Notes: generated by a model from the sequence alone, not told the origin. A stretch of 64,000 nt of DNA from Proteromonas lacertae (GCA_002245135.1 NGBS01000015.1:1-64000), one strand, 5' to 3'. Numbered from the stretch's first letter, positions 1-14,203 are shown. A program made the numbers and translations.

Positions 1-2
1 TA

Positions 3-617
3 TACTGTGACCAAAATCCTCCATTATCACTAACATGGGAATTATTTCAACAAACAACAACAATCAAAACAACAGCTATGTTTATATTAGTAATAGAAAA
101 AGATGGTATATTTAAAAGACTCAATGAAGATAGAATATATGATAATTTACCTTGTATTATAATCACTGGAAGAGGATTTCCTGATATATCTACTCGAGTT
201 TATTTACATTTACTCCATACAATGTTTCCTACATTACCTATCTATGGTATATGTGATTGGAATCCCTTTGGCTTGGCATTATTACTGACTTATCGATGTG
301 GCAGTGTCCATATGGGTTATGAAGCCTTTAAATATGTTGTGCCAGTTAGATGGTTAGGTTTACATTATGATGATATTGTTAAGATTAGAATACCAAAATC
401 TGCTAGAAAAGAGTTTACTAAAGAAGATAGGTCAAAAGTGAAAACTTTGTTTGAACATCAGTTTATTAAGTCTAATCCTAGTTTTTATAATGAATTAGTG
501 AAAATGAGTGAGAATGAGTTTAAAGTTGAATTAGAGGCTGTTCACTGTAGAGGACTGAGTTTTATGTCTGATAAATATATTAAAGAGAAAATTATTAATC
601 GTGACTATTATGAGTGA
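3..617 (+). CDS. SPO11: SPO11 / TopoVI subunit A-like protein, 5' partial
   Basis: Catalytic subunit of the meiotic double-strand-break machinery, or a TopoVIA homologue. The frame is open from base 3, so the gene starts outside the window; the Tyr-containing 5'Y-CAP domain is missing for that reason. The visible part is the Toprim half: V-I-E-K-D-G carries the metal-binding Glu, followed by a GRGFPDISTR block and DWNPFG, then the family-typical GS...MGYE and WLGL segments. The second acid of the usual D-x-D metal motif is Asn here (D-W-N). I recall DWNP in some SPO11-like subgroups, so this is not proof of inactivity. The stop is TGA. Family assignment is confident; SPO11 versus a SPO11-2/3-like paralogue is not resolved. 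Confidence 0.85.
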   Translation, partial: YCDQNPPLSLTWELFQQTTTIKTTAMFILVIEKDGIFKRLNEDRIYDNLPCIIITGRGFPDISTRVYLHLLHTMFPTLPIYGICDWNPFGLALLLTYRCGSVHMGYEAFKYVVPVRWLGLHYDDIVKIRIPKSARKEFTKEDRSKVKTLFEHQFIKSNPSFYNELVKMSENEFKVELEAVHCRGLSFMSDKYIKEKIINRDYYE

Positions 618-2514
618 TAGAAAATTGAGAATTAATGAGATTTTTATTATTGTTTGTTTTTTTTATGTTATGGATAAATTGTAAAACATCTTGAAATTAC
701 CACTTTTTTATCATACATATAACATTAATTAATCACTCTCAGCAAACAATTCAATTACTTTTTACTTAATATTTCTAATTAGTAAAATGTAAAAAATACA
801 TATATAATATCACTTCCATCTTTTTATCAAATTCTTATGATATATAAAGTTTTCATTCCATCATAAAATTGATTTTTGTGTTTTGGGGTATCTAAAGTTT
901 TCCGCACCATTATTTTGATATAAAGCTAACTGTAATAAATTAGTGAACATATCCCTGTTAAATGCATTATGCACTGATCAAATCAGTTAATAAACAAATT
1001 TAATATAACAAACATTAAGATTGGTGAAAAGTGCACTAACTTTATCTCAGTGAAAATTCAGTATTAATTGTTGTAATAGATAACATTAGAATTTGTATAT
1101 ATTATCCTATAATAAATAGGTTATTTTGTGTGAAACAAACTTCATTCTAATACTACATACATATATGTTTGATTAATCACTCCTTGTATATCAATTAGCA
1201 TGACATTCATTATATGTGTAAATATAATAAATAATAAATATTTTACAATCTTGTTGATACAATCTTTTAACAACATGTTCCATCCACTAGACAGCTGTTT
1301 ATCTATTGCAACCTTATTTAAGAGTTAATTAAAATATTTATTTAATCCTTAGATAAAGATGTTGATTTTATAAGATGGTTATTGACATTTAACGAAAATT
1401 TTCGTTGTCATTGTTTTTCTTAATATGAATTAACAAACAAGTATGATATATTATAAACAGAGTTGATAAAATGATTATCCAAAAAAGGATATATTTGTTG
1501 ATATAAGAGGATTGTAGTAGATTATGTGATACAACTAACAGCAGAGTTGATATACCACTTCTAAAATATTATTCCATACAAATGGAAATTTAAAGCTTGA
1601 AACAATGGTCATTGAAAGGTGAATGAGAAACATATCTACAAATATCAAGCAATAGAGATACCTTAGAGGATAAAATAGTTCATTTTGTATAGTCATTATA
1701 AAGAATCAGCTAATCTTGATTTATAATAGGGTTGTTCATAGTCTAAAGTGAAATTTAGCATTAATCCAATATACTATTATTATCTGATGTTTTAGTAGTT
1801 TTATATCGATTATCAATGAATAATCAGTGTATATTTCTATCATTCTCTATATGAATATTGCTTATCTTTTAATCCACAAATAGTCTAATGTTCCTTGAAA
1901 GAATTCAAATAGTCAAAATTCTAGTATCATGTCCTTACCTCCAATAAGGCATATAAATCCATGTATTAATTATATAAGAGTAAGAAGGTGTTAAAGTGTA
2001 ATAGAATACTAGATAAATACACATGTAATGGACTATATCAAAAACTGAATAGAAATAAAGTTTAAAAACAATGATTTATATGCGATGAAAATCATCAAAT
2101 CAATTAAACCCGTTTCAAGTTTAGTAACGACAGTTTCAAACCTCAAATCAGTTTACCTGACGTTTACTAGTGTTGCACAGATGTAACATCTATATTTTGT
2201 TTTGTTTTATTTGTTATATATTAGGTTTTGTTGAGAAGTATAATCTAATTTTACAGTAGTGCACAACAAAAAAGAAATCACTTAAAAATCGTATAAATCA
2301 ACGATTTTAGGAAATAACAATACCAGTGTATGTAATTAAAAGAATAATATCATATAAAATGACATTTTTGTTTAAATTTATTTGTATGATAAGTATCTGC
2401 TTGTCAAAACTACATGAAACAATTGTCTTCTTCTTAAGCTACCTGCATTTTTCAGAAAAGAATTAAAATACACTCAATACACGTCATTTTTGTGTATTAT
2501 TATTAAAAACCAAA
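618..2514. other. Long intergenic region, no gene recognised
   Basis: About 1.9 kb of AT-rich DNA between the SPO11-like gene and the Myb gene. I found no long ORF, no tRNA and no convincing C/D snoRNA. One loose C/D-like arrangement near 2080-2165 (GATGA ... CTGA) lacks a terminal stem and a recognisable target. It may hold UTRs, regulatory DNA or an RNA gene I cannot recognise. Confidence 0.5.
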
Positions 2515-3212
2515 ATGAAACTTACTTCATATTTTTTTGTTTTAAATGCAGTAATGTCAAGAAAAAATATCAATGAATTTACATACGATGAAGAGAAGTA
2601 TTTAAACCAATTGGTAGAAATTGAATTTGATACACCTCCAGTTAACTGGAAGAATATCGCCTCAGAACTCAACTCTAGATTTAACGGTAACAAAACGGCT
2701 AAAGAGTGTCAAGCATATTATAGAAACAGGCTTCAACCAGGCCATCTGAAGACCAAACTCACTCCAGAAGATGAAAGTGTTCTATTATGGGCAGCTCATG
2801 AGGAAAGATCAGAAGGTAAGATTAGATGGACTGAAATAGCTAAATTTTTTCCTAGCAGGTATTTTTTAGAAGTGTAAATCGAATAGACAACCCCGTTTTC
2901 TTCAAAACTGGTATAAAGACCATCTTAAAAAAGTATTTTTTTTATATATGCTATATATAGAATCCGCTTGTCAATCCTCACAGGTAATTAAATATCTATA
3001 TAATGAAATAGAATTCCTACAATTTTTGATGGTTTATCTCCCTCAGAAATTAGAAATATAACCGAATCAACTGTATATGGTGTTATTGCTAACATTTATA
3101 GAAAAGAATCGTTGATGAAGTGCCAATTATCATATCTGATGAAGATAATCTAAGACATAGAAAATTATTATTGCAACTCCTTTCTAATATGAATGAGAAT
3201 GTAGATGAATAG
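2515..3212 (+). CDS. Two-repeat Myb/SANT DNA-binding protein
   Basis: Putative nuclear DNA-binding protein. The first repeat begins at FTYDEEKYLNQLV and the second at LTPEDESVLLWAA, ending in RFLQNWYKDHL, the typical third-helix pattern of Myb repeats. The second repeat is completed only after splicing. Introns are visible at about 2859-2886, 2931-2957, 2992-3018 and 3071-3100, each starting GTA and ending TAG, and the joined frame runs to TAG at 3210-3212 with an acidic tail. The start could be 2515 or the in-frame ATG at 2554, which gives MSRKNINEF and matches the domain start better. It could be a transcription factor or a SANT chromatin protein; specific function unknown. Confidence 0.7.
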
Positions 3213-3388
3213 AGGTAATTATACAGATTTAAAGGATCAAACATATCATTACTCTCAATGATAATCAATTTTAAAATGTAAATAATCCATATTTTTGTGA
3301 ATAAATGATGTTGACATGAATTATGTGTTTGATAAAAACCTCAAATTCAAAAATATATAAGCTCGATTATTAGTTTGACTATTCACAA

Positions 3389-6300
3389 ATGTTTTGCTTA
3401 AATATTCTTGCAGATGATGTATTATGCTCAATATATCCTTCTAATATGCAAGTATTTTGATGGTTTATTTTTTATAGATAAAAGAGAGAGTAGAAAGAAA
3501 TAGAAATGAAGTAGATTTTGTTGTAGGAGATGAAAATGATGTTAGAGTAATAAAAATTTTAAATGTAGTAGGGATAAAAGAAAAAAAGATATTAGAATAC
3601 TGTGAGAATAGTTTTTTGCTGTTAGATGGATGTTTATTCTTTATCTACAATCCTAAAGCAATATGTGTGAATAAATGTAGTAAATATATGATATTGGAGA
3701 GAGAATTTTACGAAAAAGATTTAGAAGCAGTAATTAATAGTAAATTATTATTAAGAAGTGATATGTATAAAATAATTAGTTCATTATGCCATATTCTAAT
3801 GATATTGAGTGAATATGATGTAGTAGTTAGAAATTTAAAGAGTTCTAACATAATATATGAAGAAGACGGTGAAATAAAGTTATGTGATTTATTCTTGAAT
3901 GAAATTAGAAAAGAATGTGATATGAGAGTATATGACGTGTGTTTCAAAAGCCCTGAGGAATTGAATGGATATGAATGTAATGATCGAAGTGTGATTTGGT
4001 CAATTGGATGTATATTATATGAAATGATAAACAAGAGATTCCCTTTTTATGAATATAATAATATTAATAAAACAAAAGAAAATATTCTGAAATGTAAATA
4101 TTTTGTTGATATAAGTAGTGATAGTTTGATAAAAGAGATGATAGAAAGAATGTTAAAAGTAAATAGTAAAGATAGACTGAATTTAACAGAGTTGAGAAAA
4201 GAGATGATAAAGATGATAGAAATACTAAAAGATGGTGATAATAAATTAATGATTTGTAGTAAAAAAAAATAGAAATATTATTCAATAATGATTATTTTAT
4301 AGAAATTTCCCCATTTATTGATGTCCAATCAAAGTATTATCTCGAATGTAACAAGTGGGAAGAATTAAGAGACAGTTTTATTGGCTTATACAATAATAAA
4401 CCAAATGAAAAAATATCAGCAATATTATTGATGATGAAATTATACAATGGAGATGAATCAATAAAAAAGAGACTGAAATTTCAAATATATCTCAAATTTA
4501 AAGAAAATGGGGGAAAATGTTATTTAGATGAAATGATGTTTAACATTGCTACTTATGATGAGGAAATTACAATTAATAAAATAAGTCTTTGTTTATGTAA
4601 AAAGGGAATGAATTATTTGTTTAGAATATTGAAACTAATCAATCCAACAAAACTTAGATTCTGTATTTTTCCAATATTTTATATTTCTATAGTTGAAGTT
4701 GATATTCCAATCCAACAACAGTCGTTATTTGGATCATATTTTTCTCATTTATCAAATCTACAAAAACTGGATGTGTATGATCATCATCTTACTTATCATT
4801 TTATTGAATCATTTGTAAAATCAATTCCATTGATGAGATTAAAGTATATAAAACTTCATGGTATATTTTACTCTCTATTATATTATTCTGTAATAGATAA
4901 TTCAATAGGTCCAAAAGGGTTGAAATTATTACTTTCATATTTACATTTATTAATCAACAAAGAATATGAATTAGATCTTCATGGAATGAATTTAAATGAT
5001 GAATCTATGATATTATTATCAGAAGAATTATATAAATTTCCAAATATTAAGAGAATAAATATGAGAAACAACAAGAATATTCATTCTGTTGGATTTAAAG
5101 CTTTATTCTCCAAATATCCAATTTCACAGAAAAAGTAAAGAATTATTGATTGATAAACACATATCGGAATTAGTTAATTATGATAAGTGTATGAATCTGA
5201 TGAATTTGGATATTGATGATAATTATTTCAAATCATTTATATCATTAAGGTCAAATGAATTAAGAGAAATACAAATTTTGGCTTTGAGTAGTATAATTTG
5301 AAGTTTTAATATGATGTTTAGATAATATATTAACTATTAAAAGTGTTGAACTGTTGATTAGCAATTTATCTTCATTTTCAAGTTTAGAATGTGTTTTATT
5401 GGATGGAATTGAAATAGGAGATGAAGGACTGAATATCTTATTTCCTCATTTATCAATACTAAATATTAAAGGTAATATACTTTGTAGAAGTATAAAATCC
5501 ATAATTGTTTTAATAAATAGATATGGGATTATCTTCAGATGGATTAAAATATTTGTTGGATAGTATAAAGAATATTCATGAAAACATCAAGCTTCGTATA
5601 AATGGAAATAATATAGATTCAGAAAGAATAGAATATTTGATGGATTATATGAACGTGAATGATAATTTAGAAACGATAATCCTCCACAGTATTGCATTTA
5701 CTTATTAATCTTCTAATAGATAATCCAATAGGCAATACTGGATTTAAATTATTGTTAAGCAATCTACATATGTTATTAGAATTTAGTGAAATAGATTTGA
5801 GTAATATCTCAATAGATGATGAAAGTGTAATATTATTAGCAAATAAATTAGATTCATTTAAAAGATGTGAAAAAATAAATCTAAATGGAAATAATATCAG
5901 AATGAATGGATTAAAATCAATTTGTTCAAAATCATTAGAAAATGAGAAATATCCTTTTATACAAATGAATAATTCATCATGGACAAATGAAGAGTTGGAA
6001 TATTATTTGAATTACTGTATTGAAAAGAAATTATATAGAGATTATGATTTATCAAGTATAGAATCTGTGTTTATAGCAAAATAGATATGAAAATTAATAA
6101 TTCTCATATATCGCTGATTAAGCAGATTGATTGTTGGAGAGTTGATTTATCCAATAATAAAATCACTTCAAAAGGATTAAAAGAATTAATGGATTCTTTA
6201 CAACAAAATAATAGTTATATTTCTATATTTAATAATCCAATTGAAGATGATGGAATAGACATAATATGTAAGTATTTAAAAATGTTTATTGATTTATTTC

Positions 6301-6639
6301 ACTCATTAAATCTTTCAAGTATTATATGAATATAATTGTATTATTTGAATAGATACTGGAATGAGTGAAAAAGGATTAAAAAAGTTAATAAAAAGACTAA
6401 AAGGTTATTCACCTATTAAAGAGATATATTTATCAGGAAATGAGTTAAGTGAAGAAGAATTGAGATTAATGAAAGAAAATCAAGAAGTGTTTGATTGTTT
6501 AATAGAGTTATCAATTACTGTAAAAGATGATATAGATAAATCAGAATTAAAATCATTTTTAGAAACATTTTCAACAATTGGAATAATCGAAATAGATGGA
6601 ATATTAAAAGAAGAAAAGAAAGAATTATCAAAAAAATAA
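3389..6639 (+). CDS. Pseudokinase-LRR protein, family member 1
   Basis: The N-terminal 300 or so residues have a protein kinase fold (late motifs such as W-S-I-G-C-I-L-Y-E-M and a closing Arg in KDRLNL). The catalytic loop reads VVVRNLKSSNII instead of HRD...N, and the DFG position reads LCDLF, so it is probably a pseudokinase. The rest is ribonuclease-inhibitor-like LRRs (repeats such as LSNISIDDESVILLANKL). Exons were joined through introns at 3452-3477 and 4259-4302, then further ones near 5291, 5473, 5691, 6056 and 6320. The ATG at 3389 opens the first short exon. One extra base in the A5 run near 5133 breaks the frame. No ARM repeats are seen, unlike the paralogues at 35-42.6 kb. Likely a cytoplasmic signalling or scaffold protein; function unknown. 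Confidence 0.7.
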
Positions 6640-6745
6640 TATAACATAGAATGATTTATTAAATTAGTTATAAACCAGTTTAATTATTGTTTTTTGTTAT
6701 AAATTGAAAAAAACTAAAATAAAAGAAAGAATTAATAATTTTCAT

Positions 6746-9700
6746 TTATATTTTAACTTCTTTTTCAATGTTTTTATCTTCATCTTCTTTACCAGTTATT
6801 GGAATTTTTCTTAATACAGACTGAGATCTACTTCTTCTTCTGAATATTCCAGTTCTTAATAAACAGAATACTACTATCACTATAATAATTAATCCACCTG
6901 CTACAGATCCAACAGCTATTCCAGCTATGGCTCCACTACTTGTTTCACATTCACTTTCATCAACTACACTCCATACACCTTTATTATCATCAGTTAATAA
7001 ACATTTTCTTCTCTTCATTCCACTTTTTGCTCCTCCACATTTTATCATTACTTCTTTTCCTCCTTTTTCAGCTGGGGTTCTTGGAAATCCAGAATCAGAT
7101 TCACAATATATTGCTTCAAATTCGATCTCTACTTCCACAGTCTCAATCTCTACAGATGGAGGATTTCTTATAGTGAAAGTATATTTTGTCTTTTCTACAT
7201 ATTCTGATGGTAATCCATATATTTCTCCAGATTTAGAATCTAATGATAAGCCTTTAGGTAATTTAGGATTTACTGAGATTTCAAGATTTGTTCCAACTGC
7301 AATAAACAAATATACTGATTTTAGTGCTTCACCAAATTTGAATTTTATATTAGATACTTTTGTTGATGGAATAATAACAGGATTATTAGGAATTGATGAA
7401 ATTAACATGAAAGTAAATGAAACTTGTTTTCCACTTCCACTGATTAAAATTGTGGTATTTACTGAATTAAAACTATTAGATATATATCCACTTATTCTTC
7501 CACTAGATGAATCAAATTTCAATGTCGACGATGGAAGATTAGGTATTATTGAATAAACTAAATTCTTTCCTGTTACTCTACCTAATTCTAATCCATCATA
7601 TTCTTTTCCACCTTCGATTATTATACTGTCATTATGTGTAATTATTACTGGTTCTACAGATTCTTCGACATTTATTGTGATTGGATTAGATATTTCGCCA
7701 TTTTCATTGTAACATTTGAATGTATATGATTTACTACTTGGTGGTTCAGTATTTACTTTTCCACTTATCATTCCACTATTTTCATCAAATTTTAATCCTT
7801 CAGGTAATGCTGGATCAATTGAATATAATATAGTCTTTGCAACACATTGATATGGTTGAATATCATCATAAATCATCCCAAATATCATTTTCACTTCTTT
7901 CTCATATTTTATATTATTAGGTTTCATTGGTAATGTTACATTCATTTCAATTGTTATATCAACATAATCTAAATTATTTGAAGCTGTGAATTTACTTCTC
8001 ATGGAACTTTCTTCAATCACCATTCCAGATATTAATCCACTCTTTTGGTCTAAACTCAATCCATTTGGCAATTCATCTACTTTATATTCAACATTTTCAC
8101 CTATCACATAAAATAATTTCAATTCTTTATATTCTTTACCAGCATCTAATATCACTGATTCATTACTCCAAATCATTATTGGATTCTTTGTGGGTAAAAC
8201 AGTTATGGATATTTCAATTGTTAAACCATCACCACCTGAATATGGATTAGTAGCTTTGAAATAAACTAGTTTTGATGATTCTTCAATATATGGTTGACCA
8301 GATATTAAACCAGTTGAATTATCTATTCTTAAGCCACTTATTTCAGTAACCATTGAATAGAATATATCTTTTCCTGAAACTGTGAATAATCTCACTTTCT
8401 CATAAAAATCACCTGCTTTGAATGTATAAGATGTTTCTTTACTAATTAAAGATGGACTTTCATCACAACTATTTTCTATTTCGCTCCAAGATTTATCATT
8501 ATTACAGTATAATGTTCGATTTCCTGATAATTCTGACCTTTTACAACCAATTGTTATTTCTGTCCCAGTTGCAGTTTCTGGTATATCTTCAACTGCTTTA
8601 CAATATCTTATTGGACATAAATGGAAGTTTATATCGTAAACATCAAGGTAAGCACCAATTTCTCCTACTTTTGTTATATTAAATCTAATTGCTGAATACA
8701 TAACAGTTGTAGTATAATTAGTAAAGACTTTCTTTAAATTTGTTGGATATGTTATATCAACAAAAGAGCCTATAGTATTCCATTGTGAATTATAATATCC
8801 TTCTACTGAAAAATCTTTTGGACCACCTCTTACAGAATAAGCATTAATACTAAACTGATTGAAATATGTATGATAATGATCTTTATATCTCATTATGGCC
8901 CAACTAGGAATAGTATCTGTAAACCATTCTGAATTAGGATTTTCATCAAAACCATAAGCAGCATGATAATAATTAGATACTGTATTTGTTTCAGTTACTC
9001 TTTTAGCATATTTATTCAGAATTAAACAATCTTCTTTACTTCCTGTTATTCTTAATAAAGATGAACTTATTTCAGGGAAATTGGTTTCTCCATTGAATTT
9101 GTGTAATTCCATTGAGATTTCAACTACATTCTCTTCTAACCATACAATTGGTAAAATAAATACTTCATCTGTTATAAAATCATATCGATTATTTGCCATT
9201 GTTGAAGGAGATATCTCACCATTTGGTAAATTATTTCGGAATATTTCTCTTCCATTCACTTTTATTATTATTCCACTTATATAACTCACTTTTAAAGCAA
9301 AGGCATTATATTTATCTATATCACTAAATCTGTCTATTTTTCTTATATAAATCACATTTCCAGATACTTTGTTTATTTCTGATAATTTCGATTTTGACCA
9401 TGTTGAATGTTCAGCATTTGGATTATCCCAACCATCTTCATATTGGATTGAATTTTCCCATTCTGTAATATAATCATAATCTGATGTGGAATGAAAACTC
9501 TTTTCTAGTTTTGCTACAGAAGAAGCTAATACTGTTCTATCAACAGGAATATCATCTACTAATACATCAATAAAACCATTTCCATAAGATGAAGAACTTG
9601 ATCTATAAACAGCTGTATATTCATCTTTTGATAAACAATAATCATATTTATAAATATAACCTTCATCCCATCCTTCATCTGATCCTTTCAGTTCAACTAT

Positions 9701-12700
9701 TGCAGTTTTATTTTCATTATCCATTTCAGATGTTTTATAAAGACTAAATCCCCATTCATCTGGACTTGTACTTATACTTCCATTCACATGAATACTTATC
9801 ATTGATTTGCTTTGCTTAAAACATAACTGATTCATTGTTTCACCATAAAATGTTAAATTGAAATATTTTGGTGTTCCTCCATTCATATTTGATCCTTTTA
9901 TCTTATATAGTTGTTTTGGTGATTCTTCTGTCACTTTACCTGTTATTGCACAATTTGTTGTATTAAAATGTAAAAATGAAGGTAATTCTGGAGATATTTC
10001 ACAATAATCTAACAATTTTATCTGTGGTATTATTTTCACTTCATCATTTAAATAAAACTCAACTTTTGTACTTTTAGGATAGTCTATAATTGGTTTTTTT
10101 GGAACAGTATTTATATTAAATGTTTTTGATTTATAACGTTGTAATTCTGCTCTATCAGCTAATTTTCCATCAGTATAAAAATCAAAGTAAAAACTTCCAT
10201 CTCCTTTTTGAAAGTCATTAGCATAAAATTTATAATCTCCAGGAATTAAACATATAACAGGAAAATATAAAGGAAGTGGTCCTGCTGGAATTGTATATTC
10301 AACTATTATTTTTCCATTTGTATTTTCAATATCAGTATCAATATATCCAGTTCTTGGATTTATTGTATCAACTACTTCTACAAAATGAGGTTTATATTCA
10401 CCTGAACATCCACTTATCGCATTTGTCACAATTTTGGTACTTACAAATTCAGTATTGGAATAATAAGCTCGAATTTCCAATGTATAATTTGTTAAATATT
10501 CAGTTGCAACAGCTGTTATTCTTCCTGTATATTTATCATATGTAAAGCCACCAGAAACAACTGGTAATTCATAATAAATCACAGAACCACTATCAACACT
10601 TATCAATAAATGACTTTCATTTCCAATAAACAAATTCAATTCAGTTATTGATGTTCCTTCATTATCTAAATCTTTTATATGTAATCCTTGAGGTTTAGTA
10701 TCTCCTATCACTTTTATAGATATTGTGGCATTTACTGTTGAGCCATCTTCTAATTTACCACTTATCACATAGGATGATATATCTTGAACTGTTGTTGGTC
10801 TTCCACGAATTGTACAACCAGATAATTCTAAACCAGGAGGTAAACTAGGTTCAGATATACATTCATTTATTTCTTTGTTTCCTTCGATAAATGGAATATT
10901 GTCAGATATTCGATTATTCACTATATAAACTGCATAACTAACTCGATATTCAAAATCACCTCTTGGAACAAAATATAAATTACCTGTCAAATATTTATAT
11001 TCATTATCTATCTCATTCTTATATAACAGTTTTATTCCACTTCCTCCTACATTCTTCATATAATTCACTCTTATGAAGTGATATCCTTCACTTAAGTATT
11101 TTGTTCCTGTTTTGCAACTCCAATCATGAATTCCTTTGTGATTTATTACTTCGACATAATCAATAAATAACCAAGATCCTTGAACTGAGGTTAAATTGAA
11201 TGTATAATTTCCAGATGATTCTATCTTTAAATATCCTTCCCAATTTACTCCAAATTCACTGGCAAAATTGGGAGTTAAACCATCCCAGATTGATTGGATT
11301 GGATTATATTCTTCATTTATCTCATCTTCTAATCGAAGTATTTCAGTTTTAACACCTTCACTTGAAGGAGTATAAGGAATTGAACAACTTGTATCAAAAT
11401 CATCAGATTTAAGATAATAAACAACTATTCCTTTTACATATTTATCAACTACATCAACAAATAAAAATACCATATTGGTTGTGGATGTTTCAGTTGAACA
11501 TTTTACTGTTAATCGAAGAAGACCAACACGATTAACTTGTCCTTTCAATATATTCTTTGTTATATCAGCTGTTATTTCATTATTTCCTGTTATACATTCA
11601 CTTGCTAATCCTCTTTCTATTTTGAATGGAATTTCAAAATATGAATTGATTGGCATTGTATAATATTGACTATCAAATGTCAAATAAGAAACAACATCAT
11701 ATTTAGCTAATGATTGATAATATTGAATGGATTGTTCTTCTGTTTCACCTGGTATTTTCCATTTTAACAAAAATTTATAAGAAGCGTAATCTTGCATTTT
11801 TACACAATTATAATCACAACATTCTTCTTGTCTATATGCATAATGACCAACTATCTTGATTGAATGATAACCAGATGTTAAATTCATTGAAGTTGTTTTA
11901 TCTGATTCTTCCCATATACTACATACAGTATTACATTGATGAGAACCTTGATTATAGCTACGACCATTCTCTTTTATTATAGTTAATGCTGTATCAATAT
12001 ATATTCTGTATGTTGTAAAATCTGAATTCTGATGGAATGTATAACTACCTGTTTTCGGAGCATATATAGCTCCTTCCATTGTATAATTCCAATGTTTTAC
12101 ATTATTAGCTGTTAAAAATCCATCCAATTTTTCATCCCAAACAGAATAAGGCATCATTTCCATCTAATCCATCTAAATTGTCTAATATTGTTGTTTTACT
12201 GTTAAAAATTGTTTTAATGTAGAAAGAATAACCACATGTGAAGGTATTTACATCATCCACTCTCACATTTAAACCTGATTTTATAACTTTATCAGTTCTT
12301 GAGATTATAATTGAAGTTGAAGTTGTGCTTTTACCAGCTGGATTTTCAGCATTTATTGTTACTCTATTATTGTTATATAACATTAAATATATACGTTATT
12401 GGATCTTCTGGAGGTGGTAATTCATCAATTTGTAGTATTCCATCAGTTGATATTGAAATTGGATATGAACCAGCTGGATTAAAACTAATTGACCAACTTT
12501 TCACTTTTTTATCACTTTTACAGGGGAAATAATCGGTTATAATGGCAGAAATGTATAATTCCATTAATCCACAAGTTAAACGTGGTTGGAATATCCCAAA
12601 CTACACAATAAATTCACAAAATATACTTTTCATTTCGATAGAAGCTGTCATCATCGAACCATCAGATGACTTTAAGGTAACGGTATAATTTGCTTGATAT

Positions 12701-12957
12701 TGCTCTTGAGGAGTACCACTAATCACTCCACTTGTTTGATCTAAAGAGAGACCTTTACTCAATAAAGGGGAAATTGAGAATGTCCCACCTTCTAGAGTCA
12801 TATTTGGTTGGTTTGGAGTGATTTCTTTACCTACAACATAATCTGGTTTTGAATTTCCATAACTGAAGGAATCTTGTGCATTTGAGTGAGTTAAACATAA
12901 AACTATATGGATTTAATAAAAGAATATACAAATAATTAGGAGTATTATCTTTTTCAT
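6746..12957 (-). CDS. Giant modular surface receptor: PA14, discoidin-like, putative-Ig repeats, TM
   Basis: Predicted type I membrane protein of about 2,000 residues. A short first exon (ATG at 12957) gives the signal peptide MKKIILLIIFLCLTHSNAQ after splicing. It is followed by He_PIG-type putative-Ig repeats (signature LSLDxxSGxISG, about seven copies over the protein), two PA14-like domains (SVWDEKLDGF and SIWDGLTPNF regions), and an F5/8-type (discoidin-like) domain around 8,600-9,000. Two Cys-rich modules resemble hormone-receptor domains, one mid-protein and one next to the membrane. The C-terminus has a TM helix (IIIVIVVFCLL), then RRRSRSQS and a short acidic tail. The frame breaks near 12.6 kb and 12.17 kb need single-base corrections; 6746-12163 is one open frame. 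Likely adhesion or carbohydrate binding at the cell surface. Confidence 0.75.
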
Positions 12958-13180
12958 TATGAGATTTTTCGTTTTTATGTCAATCGTCATTTAAAAAATA
13001 ATAAGATCTAAGGTAATGTTTGTGTTAGATAATTCTTAATGAGAGTAATGCTGATGATATTTTTATGATAGATAAGCAGAATAAAGTAATCTCATTTTGT
13101 TATTAGTTTGTAACACTATTATTTATTCAATAGAAGTAAAAAAATTAGTTATAAGAGAAAGTATAGTCATTCAATATTAA

Positions 13181-13976
13181 TTAGGAATTTTGTTTATATC
13201 TGGAGTATGTTGCTTCAATTTCTTTGAAAGATTTCAAATCAAACACTTTATAATCCTCACATATATTTCCTAGATCATCAACATAATATGCATTTTTAGA
13301 TCCTTCAGCTTTTAAAGCTTCTAAATAATCTGTTTTTAATACATCAATAGTAAATTCCATTTGAATCACTAAATCTCTTGCTTCTTCACATCCTTCCATA
13401 TAGTTCATATCAACAAAAACATCAGGAATGTTTTTACAGCCTGCTTTTGTAAGAAGATTCTTTGTATAATCTGTTGCATAAACTCCTGATTTTGAATCTC
13501 TTAATTGTTTCACACTTATTAAAGTGTTTTCTTTATTATCTTTTCTTATCATATCAAATTCATATCGGAATATCAATCGATCACCACCTTCAGATGTGAT
13601 ATTACCTACTCCAACAAATGTATTGTTACTTTCATAAAATGATTCAATTATATGAGTATCATCATAGTCCTCTGCATTATGAAGTTCTGCTCCTAAATAA
13701 AATGGAATTGGATATAAAGCCTTTTCGTTGGCTTTTATATGGCAATGATGTAACTTTGACATTCTTTCTTTAAGATTCTTTGAGTAATGATATAACAATC
13801 CCATAGATTTATCATTTCTTAAATTATCATGCTGATAACTATGATGGTGGTGATGTAACATCTTAGAATTTTGAGCTTATCTCATTAGAAACAGCTCCAG
13901 CGAAACTTGATATAGTAATAATGCCTATACAAATTGTAATTTATCAGACTATACACAATAAAGCCAAGATTTTCAT
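13181..13976 (-). CDS. Predicted secreted protein with His-rich N-terminus
   Basis: I do not recognise the family. A first exon from the ATG at 13976, joined over a 30-nt intron, encodes a clear signal peptide (MKILALLCIITISSFAGAVS). The mature protein begins with a His cluster (LHHHHHSYQHD) and further His and Cys, then a mixed-charge domain of about 200 residues. The signal-peptide exon and the main frame differ by one base near 13,865, so one indel must be assumed. The His cluster could bind metal, but that is only suggested by composition. It lies just downstream of the region upstream of 14204 and points the same way as the surface receptor gene. Confidence 0.5.
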
Positions 13977-14203
13977 TTCAAAATGAAAATACACTTTAAA
14001 ACGAATATATTTTTATTTTGTATTGGAATGTTTTTTAATTTCAAGTCAACCATATTCCTGTTATATATAATAACTATCTGTAATGCAGAATTGATACTCC
14101 CAAAACGTGAAAAAAAGGATGTTGATGATAGAGAAATAAAACAAGCAGCAAATGTATAAAGAGAATGTTTATATAATGTTAGTTTGCTCTCGAACAACTT
14201 AAA

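Noticed and set aside
2080-2165. C/D snoRNA candidate in the first intergenic region
   Set aside because: GCGATGA and CTGA are present but there is no terminal stem and no guide match to rRNA or snRNA that I recognise.
6927-11663. Plus-strand ORFs of 60-209 codons inside the large receptor gene
   Set aside because: They are antisense shadows of a long, domain-bearing minus-strand frame; their sequences are low-complexity Leu/His/Tyr-rich.
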